Shown here: positions 50,912-59,847 of the stretch, piece after piece
How positions within the stretch are numbered: the first letter of the stretch is position 1
Layout: every line of letters begins with the position of its first letter
NCBI GenBank assembly: GCA_965217195.1
Contig: CBDCHL010000003.1
Location: 186,001 to 250,000, forward strand
Direction of reading: 5' to 3'
From: UBA6623 sp965217195
GTDB lineage: Bacteria; Acidobacteriota; Terriglobia; Bryobacterales; UBA6623
Length of the DNA: 64,000 nucleotides
The notes under the pieces: generated by a model
The model's database searches: none
Told to the model about the DNA's origin: nothing
Seen by the model: the letters and a program-made list of their open reading frames with translations, nothing else
Position numbers and translations under genes: made by a program

Positions 50912-52285
50912 ATGTCCCAAACAACGCTCGTCCGCGGAATCGGCCTTGTCGGTGCCTGCGCGCTGGTCGTTTCCAACATGGTCGGCCAAGGAGTATTCAC
51001 CAGCACCGGCTTCTTGATCGGGCAACTCGGCTCACCCCTCTTAGTCATCGGCATCTGGCTCGTCGGCGCGCTGCTGGCGCTGGTCGGAGCGCTCTGTTAC
51101 TCGGAATTAGGGGTCAACTTCCAACGGTCGGGCGGCGAGTACGTCTATCTCACCGAAGCCTGGGGCCCGGCGTGGGGCTTCATCGACGGCTGGGTAAGCT
51201 TTCTGGCCGGCTTCTCCGCGCCGATTGCGACGGCCGCTTTGGCGATCTCCGCCTACCTTGCCTATTTCTATCCCGCGCTCGATGCCGCGGCGGGGCCGTC
51301 GATTTCGCTCGGCATCCTCACGATCCGATTGGGCGGCGGACAACTCGTCGCCTGCGCCGTGGTCGCTGTCTTGACCCTCCTCAATCTCCTTGGAGTCGAG
51401 CAAGTCGCCAAGATGCAGAACTTCCTGACGGCGACCAAGTTAGTTGTGATCGCGGCGTTTCTGGTGCTGGGATTCGGCGTCGGCACAGGCGACTGGAGCC
51501 ACTTTGATCAAGTTGTCGAGCGGACAACGACCACGAGCATCCCGGCGCAATTCGCGATCAGTATGGTGTGGGTGTACATGGGCTACAGCGGCTGGAACGC
51601 CGCGGTCTACGTGGCCGAGGAGATCCGCAATCCGGAAAGAACGTTGCCGTTGGCGTTGATAGCGGGCACGCTGTTCGTGACGGCTCTTTTCGTGGCGCTC
51701 AACGTTCTCTACATCTACGCGGCACCGCCGGAAGAACTCAAGGACGTGTTCGCGATCGGGTCAAAAGCGTCGTTGTTCCTGTTTGGCCCCAAGACAGCCG
51801 GTATCTTCAGTGCGGCCATGGCCGTGTCGTTGCTGGCTACGGTCAACGCGATGTGCATGATCGGGCCGCGGGTCTATTACGCCATGGCCCAACGGGGAGC
51901 CTTCTTCTCCGCCGCGGCGAAGATTCATCCCCGTTGGAAAAGCCCCTGGGTCGCGGTGCTCTACCAGGGCGGCGCTTGCATCATTCTAATTCTGACGGGG
52001 ACGTTTCAGACTTTGGTCTACTACGTTGGATTCACGCTGAGTCTCTTCTCTGCGTTGTCGGTCGTAGCGTTGTTTAAGTTCCGTAAGCGCCCGGGTTGGA
52101 AGAAGCTGCCGTGGGTGAGCTTCGGGTACCCGCTGCTGCCCGCCCTCTATACGGTGGTCAATCTTTGGATCTTCCTCAATTTCGCGCCGGGGCAAAAGTG
52201 GATTACGGCTTTGAGCTTGTTGACGATTGTCGGCGGGGCGCTGAGCTATCGGTTCTATCGGCCTCGAGAGGGTGCGGCGGGGTAG
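50912..52285 (+). CDS. APC-family amino-acid permease
   Basis: 457 aa with twelve predicted membrane helices. The first helix GACALVVSNMVGQGVFTSTG has the unwound G-x-G-type APC substrate site, followed by GALCYSELGVNFQRSGGEYV, YLTEAWGPAWGF and the sixth-helix region MVWVYMGYSGWNAAVYVAEE, IRNPERTLPLALIAGT. Typical of amino acid/polyamine/organocation transporters (LAT-like); the substrate is not determinable. Stands alone downstream of the hairpin repeat. Confidence 0.92.
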   Translation: MSQTTLVRGIGLVGACALVVSNMVGQGVFTSTGFLIGQLGSPLLVIGIWLVGALLALVGALCYSELGVNFQRSGGEYVYLTEAWGPAWGFIDGWVSFLAGFSAPIATAALAISAYLAYFYPALDAAAGPSISLGILTIRLGGGQLVACAVVAVLTLLNLLGVEQVAKMQNFLTATKLVVIAAFLVLGFGVGTGDWSHFDQVVERTTTTSIPAQFAISMVWVYMGYSGWNAAVYVAEEIRNPERTLPLALIAGTLFVTALFVALNVLYIYAAPPEELKDVFAIGSKASLFLFGPKTAGIFSAAMAVSLLATVNAMCMIGPRVYYAMAQRGAFFSAAAKIHPRWKSPWVAVLYQGGACIILILTGTFQTLVYYVGFTLSLFSALSVVALFKFRKRPGWKKLPWVSFGYPLLPALYTVVNLWIFLNFAPGQKWITALSLLTIVGGALSYRFYRPREGAAG

Positions 52286-52399
52286 TGGCCGCGACGCCGG
52301 CTCGCCTTGTCCCTCGTCTTGGATTCCGCCCAATTCGCCCCCATCGCGGCCGATAATAACTCTTGAGATCGGGGTGAGGCCCCCTGAGTACATCTTAGG

Positions 52400-52504
52400 G
52401 GCTGTGAAAAAATGGGGACTGTACCGAGAGCCGACCGAATAAGTTCCGTTGAATCAGTAGCTGCATCCGGCGCGAAGTGGACTGTACCCGATTTCTTCAC
52501 AGCC
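52400..52504. repeat. 105-bp inverted-repeat (MITE-like) element
   Basis: GGCTGTGAAAAAATGGG at 52400-52416 and CCCGATTTCTTCACAGCC at 52487-52504 are inverted repeats (15 of 17 pair). Just inside, GACTGTACC occurs at both ends in the same orientation. It has no coding capacity. It lies 28 bp upstream of sthA and could affect its transcription. A different family from the 187-bp modules. Confidence 0.65.
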
Positions 52505-52531
52505 TCTTTGCAACCGGTCGAAAGGTAACGC

Positions 52532-53911
52532 ATGAGTCAATACGATCTCGTCGTCATCGGTAGCGGTCCGGCCGGCCAAAAAGCGGCCATCGCCGCGTCG
52601 AAAATGGGGAAGAAGGTCGCCGTCGTCGAGCGCTCGATGTCGGTCGGCGGCGCTTGCCTCCACCACGGTACGATCCCGAGCAAGACCTTGCGCGAGGCGG
52701 TTTCGTACTTGTCCGGCGTGCGGCAACGCGAGCTCTACGGGGCCGCCTATCGCGTCAAGGATCAAATCACCATCCAAGACCTGTCTTTTCGAACGCAGCG
52801 CGTCATCGAACGCGAGGTCAACGTTGTCCGCGACCAGTTGCTGCGCAACTACGTCGATATCGTCGGCGGCACCGGTTGTTTCGTCGACCCGCACAAGATC
52901 CTGGTCACCACGGAAAAGAGCAGCCGCATTCTCGAGACCAAGAAAACGATCCTGGCCGTCGGCACAAAGCCGTCCCGTCCGTCGGGAATTGAATTCGATG
53001 ACTGCAAGATCGTCGACAGCGACGGCCTGTTGAAGCTGGCGGAGATTCCGCGCTCGATGACCTTCGTGGGCGGCGGGATCATCGGCGTCGAGTACGCCAC
53101 GATCTTTCGCACCATCGGCGTGCGCGTCACGCTTATCGACGGCCGCCAACGCCCGCTTGACTTCATTGACGACGAAATCGAGGACAACCTCTACTTCTAC
53201 ATGCGCGACGAAGGAATCACGCTGCGATTCGGGGAGACCGTCTCCGCTGTCCGCCACACCGATGACGGGCGCGTCCAGGTCTTCATGGAAAGCGGCAAGC
53301 AGCTGGAATCCGACGGACTGATGTTCGCCGCCGGGCGCGAGGGAGCTTCTAAGGACCTCAATCTGGAAGCGATCGGCCTCGAGACCGACAAACGGGACCG
53401 CATCCAAGTCGACGAATTCTATCGAACCTCAGTCGAGGACATTTACGCCGTCGGCGACATCATCGGCTTCCCCAGCCTCGCCTCAACGTCGATGGAACAA
53501 GGCCGCATCGCGGCCATGCACGCCATGGCGGACGAGGCAACGGCGATGGCGAAGCGCCTGCCCTACGGGATTTACACGATTCCCGAAATCGCCATGGTCG
53601 GTCCCACCGAGGAGGAGTTGACCAAGGACGAGGTACCCTACGAAACCGGCATCGCGCGCTTCCGCGAGCTTTCGAGGGTCCAGATCAGCGGCGGCAGCGT
53701 CGGCCTGTTGAAAATCCTCTTCAACCGAGAGGACAGAAAACTGATCGCGGTCCATATTCTCGGCGAGCAGGCTACCGAGTTGGTCCACATCGGACAAGTG
53801 CTGATCGACCACGGAGCGACGATCGACTACCTGCGCGACACCGTCTTCAACTACCCCACCCTGTCGGCCGCTTACAAAGTGGCGGCGCTGGACGGTTTCA
53901 ACAAGCTCTAA
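52532..53911 (+). CDS. sthA: Si-specific (soluble) NAD(P)+ transhydrogenase
   Basis: 459-aa FAD flavoprotein interconverting NADPH and NAD+. FAD-binding YDLVVIGSGPAGQKAAIAAS; the redox-site region reads SVGGACLHHGTIPSKTLREA, where the second cysteine of the lipoamide dehydrogenase disulfide is replaced (GTIPSK), the mark of SthA; NAD(P) site MTFVGGGIIGVEYATIF; VDEFYRTSVEDIYAVGDII; and dimer domain FNYPTLSAAYKVAALDGFN. Normal length. The next gene follows 18 bp later. Confidence 0.95.
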   Translation: MSQYDLVVIGSGPAGQKAAIAASKMGKKVAVVERSMSVGGACLHHGTIPSKTLREAVSYLSGVRQRELYGAAYRVKDQITIQDLSFRTQRVIEREVNVVRDQLLRNYVDIVGGTGCFVDPHKILVTTEKSSRILETKKTILAVGTKPSRPSGIEFDDCKIVDSDGLLKLAEIPRSMTFVGGGIIGVEYATIFRTIGVRVTLIDGRQRPLDFIDDEIEDNLYFYMRDEGITLRFGETVSAVRHTDDGRVQVFMESGKQLESDGLMFAAGREGASKDLNLEAIGLETDKRDRIQVDEFYRTSVEDIYAVGDIIGFPSLASTSMEQGRIAAMHAMADEATAMAKRLPYGIYTIPEIAMVGPTEEELTKDEVPYETGIARFRELSRVQISGGSVGLLKILFNREDRKLIAVHILGEQATELVHIGQVLIDHGATIDYLRDTVFNYPTLSAAYKVAALDGFNKL

Positions 53912-53929
53912 CCCCTAGACTGCACCAGT

Positions 53930-54658
53930 ATGAGTGGCGCCCGCAAGAGCCGGGACGGCCTGCTCTCCCAACACGCCGTTATCCCCGGCGAAGACCCCGC
54001 CGAGTTCGACCGTCACCTCACCCTGTACGAAGACACCTACCTGCCCCACAACTGCATCGAAAGAGAACTGGTCCGTCAAATCGCCGACGCCGCCTGGAGA
54101 ATGCGGCGCCTTTCGCGCATCGAAACGACCATCATCAGCGCCGCCATCGAGCGCACCCGCACCTTTCAACAACAGGTCCGCCCCGACCGCATGCGAGAGG
54201 GTCACGAGGGCGACCTGCAACTGCTCGGCGCATCGATGTACAGCGGGACGCAATTCCTCAGCCAACTAGCCCGCTACGACGGCCACCTCAACCGCCGCTT
54301 CCACTGCGCCGTCGAGCTGATGATGAAAATCCGCAAAGAAGACCGAAAACTCCGCCAAGCGGAAAACAAAGATGCAACCAACAGAGACCGCGGCGTGGAC
54401 GGAAGTCCACGCTCCCCCAGCTCGCCGGTTGGCCGAGAAACCCACGAAGATCAGGCCCTGTCGCAAGACGAAGCCCCCAAAACCCCCATAGGCTTCCGTC
54501 CCGCAAACCCCCAAAACCAAGAACCGCGAAACGAAGCTGAGGACGACCTCACGCGCTCTTATACAACGAGTTACGAAGAAACCAAGGCCATAAGGCAAGC
54601 ACCTCGTCGTGCATCCCGCGCCACCCGTCTTGCGTACCGTGCCGCCCGTCTTGCGTAG
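53930..54658 (+). CDS. Unknown protein with hairpin-repeat insertion and low-complexity tail
   Basis: 242 aa. Residues 1-150 (GLLSQHAVIPGEDPAEFDRH, LVRQIADAAWRMRRLSRIET, MYSGTQFLSQLARYDGHLNR) look like the helical core of a family that is multicopy in Acidobacteria and Planctomycetes and often annotated only as hypothetical; its usual N-terminal SLNALKHGL-type start is shortened here to ARKSRDGLL. Residues 150-162 are encoded by hairpin repeat family II (54382-54414), inserted in frame. The tail ends in Arg/Ala repeats (RASRATRLAYRAARLA) made by a duplicated CCCGTCTTGCGTA. Only 18 bp after sthA, so likely cotranscribed. Function unknown. Confidence 0.6.
   Translation: MSGARKSRDGLLSQHAVIPGEDPAEFDRHLTLYEDTYLPHNCIERELVRQIADAAWRMRRLSRIETTIISAAIERTRTFQQQVRPDRMREGHEGDLQLLGASMYSGTQFLSQLARYDGHLNRRFHCAVELMMKIRKEDRKLRQAENKDATNRDRGVDGSPRSPSSPVGRETHEDQALSQDEAPKTPIGFRPANPQNQEPRNEAEDDLTRSYTTSYEETKAIRQAPRRASRATRLAYRAARLA
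54382..54414 (+). repeat. Hairpin repeat family II, copy C (inside a gene)
   Basis: CAGAGACCGCGGCGTGGACG then GAAGTCCACGCTC: stem GCGTGGAC/GTCCACGC around GGAA. Same unit as 37193-37226 and 23373-23400. Here it lies within an open reading frame and is translated as RDRGVDGSPRS. Confidence 0.75.
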
Positions 54659-54730
54659 CGCAGGGCTCAAAGAGACCTGCGGCTTTCACTGCGGGGCCAG
54701 GAGTTTCTAGACGATCCTCAACGCTTCTGG

Positions 54731-55729
54731 GTGCATGAGTCCGACTACGTTGGGTCGCAAGCATGCAGCGGGTGCCACTCTGAGATTTACAAGCGCTGGC
54801 AGGGCGGCAATCACGTGCGGTCGCTTCGACCCGCGGGTGAAGTTCCCCAGTTTACGGCTCATCTTCCCCTCGAAAGAGCGGCCCGCGTGGGCGGTGCCAC
54901 GCTGACGCTGCGGAAGAATTCGAAGGGCGACATTCAACTGAATGCGAAAAGAGGCGGCGAAGAAATTTCGGCCGTGCCGGCTTGGGCGTTCGGCAGCGGT
55001 GTGAAAGGTATCACGCCGATTGGTCGAACCGCCGACGGGCAACTTTTTGAAAGTCGCCTGACGTGGTACGAGAGCCTCGACGGTATCGACTTCACAACTG
55101 GGGCTTCGAAGTACGACCCCAAGAATGCGCGAGAGAGCCTGGGGCGTCAACTGACTCACAAGCGAGTCGCTGAGTGTTTCGGCTGTCACACGACGGGTTA
55201 TGACAAGGAGCGCCAAGCCCCTGCCCGCAATGAGATGGGCGTGGGGTGCGAGCGCTGCCACGGCCCGGGACAAGCTCACATCCGCGCGGTCACGAGCGCC
55301 GAGCCGCCCGATCGAGACGTCTTTCATCCGGGGCGACTCGGCGGATTTGCTTAGGCGCAGATGTGCGGAGCTTGTCACGGTGCTCCGCCGGCTGACAACG
55401 ATTTCGGCGCACTACGTCAGCTCGAAACCACGGTGCATAGCGTTAGGTTCCCGAGTCAGCGGATCGTCTTGAGTCGTTGCTTCAACGAGAGCTTCGGGGA
55501 ACTGAAATGCACGACCTGTCACGACCCGCATGTCAATGTCAGGGATGAGGTCGCCAAGCGTGACAACTCTTGCGTTTCATGTCACAACACGGCGGTGCGG
55601 GAGGAGGCCAACGTCTGCCCGGTCGGGAAGGAGAATTGCTCGAGTTGCCACATGCCGAAAGAGCGGGTTATGCGGCATTCGCTGTTTAGTGATCACTGGA
55701 TTCGGGTGGTGGATCCCACGGGGGGATAG
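54731..55729 (+). pseudogene. Multihaem c-type cytochrome with in-frame TAG
   Basis: One frame from GTG 54731 to 55729 interrupted by a single TAG at 55352-55354. Seven CxxCH haem sites are visible: CSGCH, CFGCH and CERCH before the TAG, and CGACH, CTTCH, CVSCH and CSSCH after it, with the C-terminal HSLFSDHWIRVV typical of the cytochrome c554-like/multihaem family. No signal peptide is seen; upstream codons read QEFLDDPQRFWVHESDYVGS without a membrane segment, so the true start may be lost. Such proteins are normally exported electron carriers, often beside CRTAC1 proteins, as here. Without readthrough the haem domain is cut in half. Confidence 0.8.
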
Positions 55730-55766
55730 GGTGGGATCGCGGATTCGACGGGGCCTACGACAAGCG

Positions 55767-56996
55767 ATGCGAGTGACTCATTCGATGGCGAAAAGCATTG
55801 CGACGGCTGTATTGGTGGTGGTCTTGCTCCTGGCGGGCGCGCAAGCGACGCCGGCGCAACCCGCTTCGTTCAGCCCCGACGACGGTCGTAGTCGAACAGC
55901 GCCACGCCGGCACCGCGGGTCTCGATGATGTAGTCCTTTTGCGGTCCGCGCGGCCTCACCGGCGAGACTAACGAACTCTACCGTAATCTCGGCGACGGCA
56001 CGTTCAAGGGTGTCACCGAGGCATCGGGTGTCGGCGCAGTTGGCGGTAGGTACTCGTTATCGGTGACGACGCTGGATTACAACCGGGACGAATGGACGGA
56101 CATCTACGTCGCGGTTGACTCGCAAGCGAGCATTCTCTTTCACAACAACGGCGACGGGACGTTCGAGGATGTAGGAATCTTCGCGGGTGTCTCGTTTGAC
56201 GACAACGGGAAGGTGCAGGCGGGTATGGGCTCGGCGGCGGGAGACCTCGACGGCGACGGGAAATTGGATTTGATTAAAACGAATTTCATTGAGGAGACTT
56301 CGAACATTTACGTCAACAACGGCGACGAGTCGTTCACCGCCCGGGTCTACTCTCAGGGGGCCGGCGTTAGCATGGAACACATGGGCTGGGGAGTGGGGTT
56401 CCTCGACTTCGATCGTGATACTTGGACCGATTTGGTCGTTGCGAACGGGCATGCTCATCCGGAGATGGAGGCGCTGGTTCCGAACAACGCTACCATCAAC
56501 GGAGGCTGCTTTACCGCAATCTCGGTGGGAAGAAGCTCGAAAATGTCAGCGGGTCAGCGGGCCCGGGGATAACGACGCCGCACTCGAGTCGCGGCCTGGC
56601 GGTAGGGGACTATGACAATGACGGCGACGTTGACGTCTTCATCAACAACATGAACGAAAGCCCCAGCCTCTTGAGGAATGATACGGAGGCCGCGGGGAAT
56701 TTCTGTCGTTGACGTTGGTGGGAACGACGTCGAACCGCAGCGCCGTTGGAGCGCGAGTGACCGTGACCGCGGGCGAACGCGTCATGGTGCGCGAGGTGCG
56801 GTCCGGTTCGAGCTTCATGTCGCATAGCGATTTGCGGGTGCATTTCGGCCTCGGCGAAGCCGAGACGGTCCGGAAAATCGAGATCGAGTGGCCCTCGGCG
56901 GGTTCGCGCGAAACGATCGAGAGCGTGAAGGGGAACCGGTTCATTACGATTACGGAGGGGGAAGGGATTACAGAGAAAATGGGAGTTGGGGAGTGA
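55767..56996 (+). pseudogene. Decayed CRTAC1-family gene (FG-GAP + ASPIC/UnbV)
   Basis: A signal peptide (MAKSIATAVLVVVLLLAGAQ) from 55785 opens the gene, but the frame soon ends. The FG-GAP part resumes at about 55958: GETNELYRNLGDGTFKGVTE, LDYNRDEWTDIYVAVDSQAS, GMGSAAGDLDGDGKLDL, VGFLDFDRDTWTDLVVANGH. It shifts frame near 56490 (RRLLYRNLGGKKLENVSGSA, SRGLAVGDYDNDGDVDVFIN) and again near 56702, ending with the ASPIC/UnbV domain (RSAVGARVTVTAGERVMVRE, VHFGLGEAETVRKIEIEWPS). At least three frameshifts, so no full protein can be made. A fragment of its N-terminal blade lies on the opposite strand at 55884-55945. Confidence 0.85.
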
Positions 56997-57153
56997 GAGG
57001 CTTGTGCGGCCGAGCGGACGCAACAGCGGCCTCTTGAACGAGGATTGGAAGGCTTTTTCGGGTCGCGTTGGGTTTGCGGACCCGTCGCTTTCGCTCGGAG
57101 CTCAGTTTCTTCGAGTCGAGTTGCCGGCGGCCGGGCCGCTTTCTTGAACCATC

Positions 57154-58227
57154 ATGAAGACCGCTATTGTCGGGTTGCCGCAGGTCGGCAAGACTTCGCT
57201 TTTTACCATCCTTACAGGGTCGGCGCGGCAGACGCATATCGGCGGAACGCAGGCGCAGGTCGGCGTGGCTCGTGTGCCCGACGCACGGCTCGACTCACTG
57301 GCCGAGGTCTTCGAGCCCGAGAAAGTCATTCACGCTGTCATTGAGTATGTCGACATGCCGCCCACGTCGCGCGAGTCGCTGGCCGACCCCGGGTACGTCG
57401 GCAGCCTGCGTGTAGTCGATGCCTTCGCTCACGTCTTGCGCGTTTTCGAAGAAGACACGGTGATGCATGCCGAGGGCTCGATCAACCCGGAGCGCGACGA
57501 AGAGAACCTCGATCTCGAACTCATCATCAACGATCTGACGGTCATCGAGAAGCGGCTGGCCCGCGTCGAGAAGGACATGGGCCGCATCAAGAACCCCGAG
57601 CTGCCGCTCGAGCGGGACATCTTGGAAAAGGCAAAGGCGTTTCTCGAATCCGAGCGTCCGTTGCGCGAGATGGAGCTCGATTCCGACGAAGCCAAGCGTC
57701 TGCGGGGCTTCCAGTTTCTTTCGGAAAAGCCCATGCTGCTGGTCCTGAATCTGGGGGAAGCCCGGGCCGGCGATCTACACGACATCGAGCAGGAATACCG
57801 ACGACGACGAGTCGAAGGCCGCCGCAACATGGAAGTCACAGCGGTGTGCGGCAGCGTGGAGGCCGAGATCGCGGAGCTCGAACCCTCCGAAGCGCGAGAG
57901 TACATGGAGGGTTACGGCTTAAGCGAACCGGGGCTGGACCGTTTGGTTCGGGCCGGATACTCCTTACTCGGCCTGATGTCGTTCTTGACGGCGGGCGAGA
58001 AGGAAGTGCGCGCTTGGACGATTCCGAAAAGCAGCACGGCGGTAAAGGCAGCAGGTGCGATTCATACGGATTTCGAAAAGAAGTTCATCCGCGCCGAGGC
58101 CATTCACTGGGAGAAGTTAGTTGAGCGCGGCGGGTACGCGGAGGCGCGGAAGCATGGTGAGCTACGGCTGGAAGGCAAGACGTATGTTGTCCAAGACGGC
58201 GACGTTTTAGTGATTCGGCACGGGTAG
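57154..58227 (+). CDS. ychF: YchF-type (OBG family) P-loop ATPase
   Basis: 357 aa. P-loop GLPQVGKTSLFTILTG, switch region IEYVDMPP, helical insertion (residues 110-170: NDLTVIEKRLARVEKDMGRI), LVLNLGEA in place of the NKxD specificity motif, and a C-terminal TGS-like domain (LMSFLTAGEKEVRAWTIPKS, FIRAEAIHWEKLVERGGYAE, YVVQDGDVLVIRHG). The family binds ATP rather than GTP and interacts with ribosomes and catalase. Length typical. Preceded by a short intergenic region, alone on the + strand. Confidence 0.94.
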   Translation: MKTAIVGLPQVGKTSLFTILTGSARQTHIGGTQAQVGVARVPDARLDSLAEVFEPEKVIHAVIEYVDMPPTSRESLADPGYVGSLRVVDAFAHVLRVFEEDTVMHAEGSINPERDEENLDLELIINDLTVIEKRLARVEKDMGRIKNPELPLERDILEKAKAFLESERPLREMELDSDEAKRLRGFQFLSEKPMLLVLNLGEARAGDLHDIEQEYRRRRVEGRRNMEVTAVCGSVEAEIAELEPSEAREYMEGYGLSEPGLDRLVRAGYSLLGLMSFLTAGEKEVRAWTIPKSSTAVKAAGAIHTDFEKKFIRAEAIHWEKLVERGGYAEARKHGELRLEGKTYVVQDGDVLVIRHG

Positions 58228-58316
58228 CATTGCGCGAAGCCGTCGAGCTACCTGATCCACCTTCCCTGCCTTGGACCCGTAGCGCAGGTCTAGGCGCGCC
58301 TTTCGCCGGACCTGCG

Positions 58317-58793
58317 TCACCCCTTTTCGCGAAACGTTGCTTCCGTAAACGTGAAGAGCTGCGACTGCCTGAGTTCGTAGCGGTGGTAATGTTCCTGGTA
58401 GTAGTTACGGGCAAGCTGGAGGCCTAACGCGCTTTCGACGTCCGTCGAGCCGCCCTTGCGCCGGTTTGCGGGGACGACTGATAGGCTGAGGATCGTGTTC
58501 CCTAGGAAGCCTTCCCGAAAGTCGCAGAAGATGTCTTGGACGTCACGGAACACGGCATGGACGATTTGGTTGTAGGGGTGAAACGGGGCCTCGCCGTCGG
58601 AGTAGTTGTAGTGGGCGAATTCGATCTCGACATCGAAGAGCCCCGTGCAACTTTGGCCGTGGTCTTCATCGATCACATCCCGCGAGGCGACGTCGATGCG
58701 TTTCATGAACCCGTCGTGGAAACCATTGAAGTAATCGAAGGCCGTAGCGGCTTCTTCGGGCGATGAGACGCGAAAGGTTTGCAGTTCCGGCAT
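58317..58793 (-). CDS. Unknown protein, third gene of the ABC/GHMP unit
   Basis: 158 aa, no signal peptide, no membrane helix. I recognise no family with confidence. It has an alpha/beta look with FDYFNGFHDGFMKRIDVASR, GLFDVEIEFAHYNYSDGEAP, and a C-terminal LARNYYQEHYHRYELRQSQL; the FHDGFM turn recalls small immunity-type proteins, a weak resemblance only. It starts 21 bp after the GHMP kinase gene and ends convergent to ychF. Confidence 0.6.
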   Translation of the reverse strand: MPELQTFRVSSPEEAATAFDYFNGFHDGFMKRIDVASRDVIDEDHGQSCTGLFDVEIEFAHYNYSDGEAPFHPYNQIVHAVFRDVQDIFCDFREGFLGNTILSLSVVPANRRKGGSTDVESALGLQLARNYYQEHYHRYELRQSQLFTFTEATFREKG

Positions 58794-58814
58794 GGGAGCA
58801 GTCCTATTGGTGGT

Positions 58815-59822
58815 TTATCTTGCCGGCGGGTCCTCCACGATAGGTTTCACCACAGCCACGCCGATCTCGGATAGCCTTTCGATAAGCGCTTGCAAGTGCC
58901 CTTCGTCGCGGTAGGTTCCTACGATGGCGCCGCCCGAGCCGGCGAACTTCGCCGTGGCGCCGGCTTCACGGGCGGTTTCGACCATCTCCTGGTTACCGGG
59001 GCTGATGCGGTAGATCCGCGAGCGCAAGTCGTAATTGGCGTCCACCAGCCGTCCGAGGTTGTCGGTGTCGCCGTCGACGAGCGCTTTGCGACCCTGTTCG
59101 GCGATCTCGGCCCAAAGCTGCATGGCCTCGATGACCGACGTGTCTCCGGCGAGATAGCGCGCCCGAATATTGTTGTGAAAGATTTCCGTGCCTTCGCTCA
59201 GACTGGTGCGGTAGGCGACGTAGACGTTGGGCAGCAGGCCGGGGTCGAGTTCCTGGTAGTTGCCGTAGCCGTCGCGCTCCATGCGCTCTTTAGCGAAGTC
59301 CATGTAGACGAGGCCCTCGTAGACTTGAATGACACGATCCTGTAGGCCGGCCGTCACGCCTAATTCACGGGTCTCGGTTTCGAGGACCAAATTCACCTGG
59401 ACGGGGCGCGGAATCTCGATTTCGAAGTGCTCAATCAAGGCGCGCAAGGTGGCCGTGATGATGGCGCTTGATCCGCCCAAACCCAGTCGCTGCGGGATGT
59501 TCGACTCGTACTCGATGGTGAAGTTGCTGTCCGAAAGCTCGATGCCCTGCTCGGCACAATAGTCGGTGAAGCGCATCAGCAACGCTTGGATAATGCGAAC
59601 GCCGCCGTAGTAGCCCCGCCAACGGGTCGACGCGCGCAAGTCGTCGAGGCTTTCCCAGATCGGAAAGTCGGCTTTGGACGGCCGAATCTCGACGCGGGCG
59701 CTGGGGTAGAGTAGGACCCGGGCGCGGAAATTGCGAAGGCTGAACGCGATGGTCTTGCCGAAGTAGCCGTCACTGGGATTGCCAAGCAAGCCGGCGCGGG
59801 CATAGGCTCTGGTTTCAATCAT
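58815..59822 (-). CDS. GHMP-family sugar kinase (glucuronokinase-like)
   Basis: 335 aa. The GHMP signature is PQRLGLGGSSAIITATLRAL (P-loop-like), preceded by the N-terminal ARAGLLGNPSDGYFGKTIAF and followed by the C-terminal ATAKFAGSGGAIVGTYRDEG. Order and spacing resemble glucuronokinase and related sugar-1-kinases rather than homoserine or mevalonate kinases; the substrate is uncertain. I use the ATG at 59822 (MIETRAYARAG), since residues upstream are not family-like. Lies 25 bp after the ABC ATPase gene. Confidence 0.87.
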   Translation of the reverse strand: MIETRAYARAGLLGNPSDGYFGKTIAFSLRNFRARVLLYPSARVEIRPSKADFPIWESLDDLRASTRWRGYYGGVRIIQALLMRFTDYCAEQGIELSDSNFTIEYESNIPQRLGLGGSSAIITATLRALIEHFEIEIPRPVQVNLVLETETRELGVTAGLQDRVIQVYEGLVYMDFAKERMERDGYGNYQELDPGLLPNVYVAYRTSLSEGTEIFHNNIRARYLAGDTSVIEAMQLWAEIAEQGRKALVDGDTDNLGRLVDANYDLRSRIYRISPGNQEMVETAREAGATAKFAGSGGAIVGTYRDEGHLQALIERLSEIGVAVVKPIVEDPPAR

Positions 59823-59847
59823 GCGTCGCTCCGTGGCGAGTCGGCTC

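Noticed and set aside
55731..55773. GGATTCGACGGGG, resembling the 5' end of tmRNA
   Set aside because: No tRNA-like 3' end, tag frame or T-arm follows within 400 bp; the region belongs to the decayed cytochrome/CRTAC1 locus.
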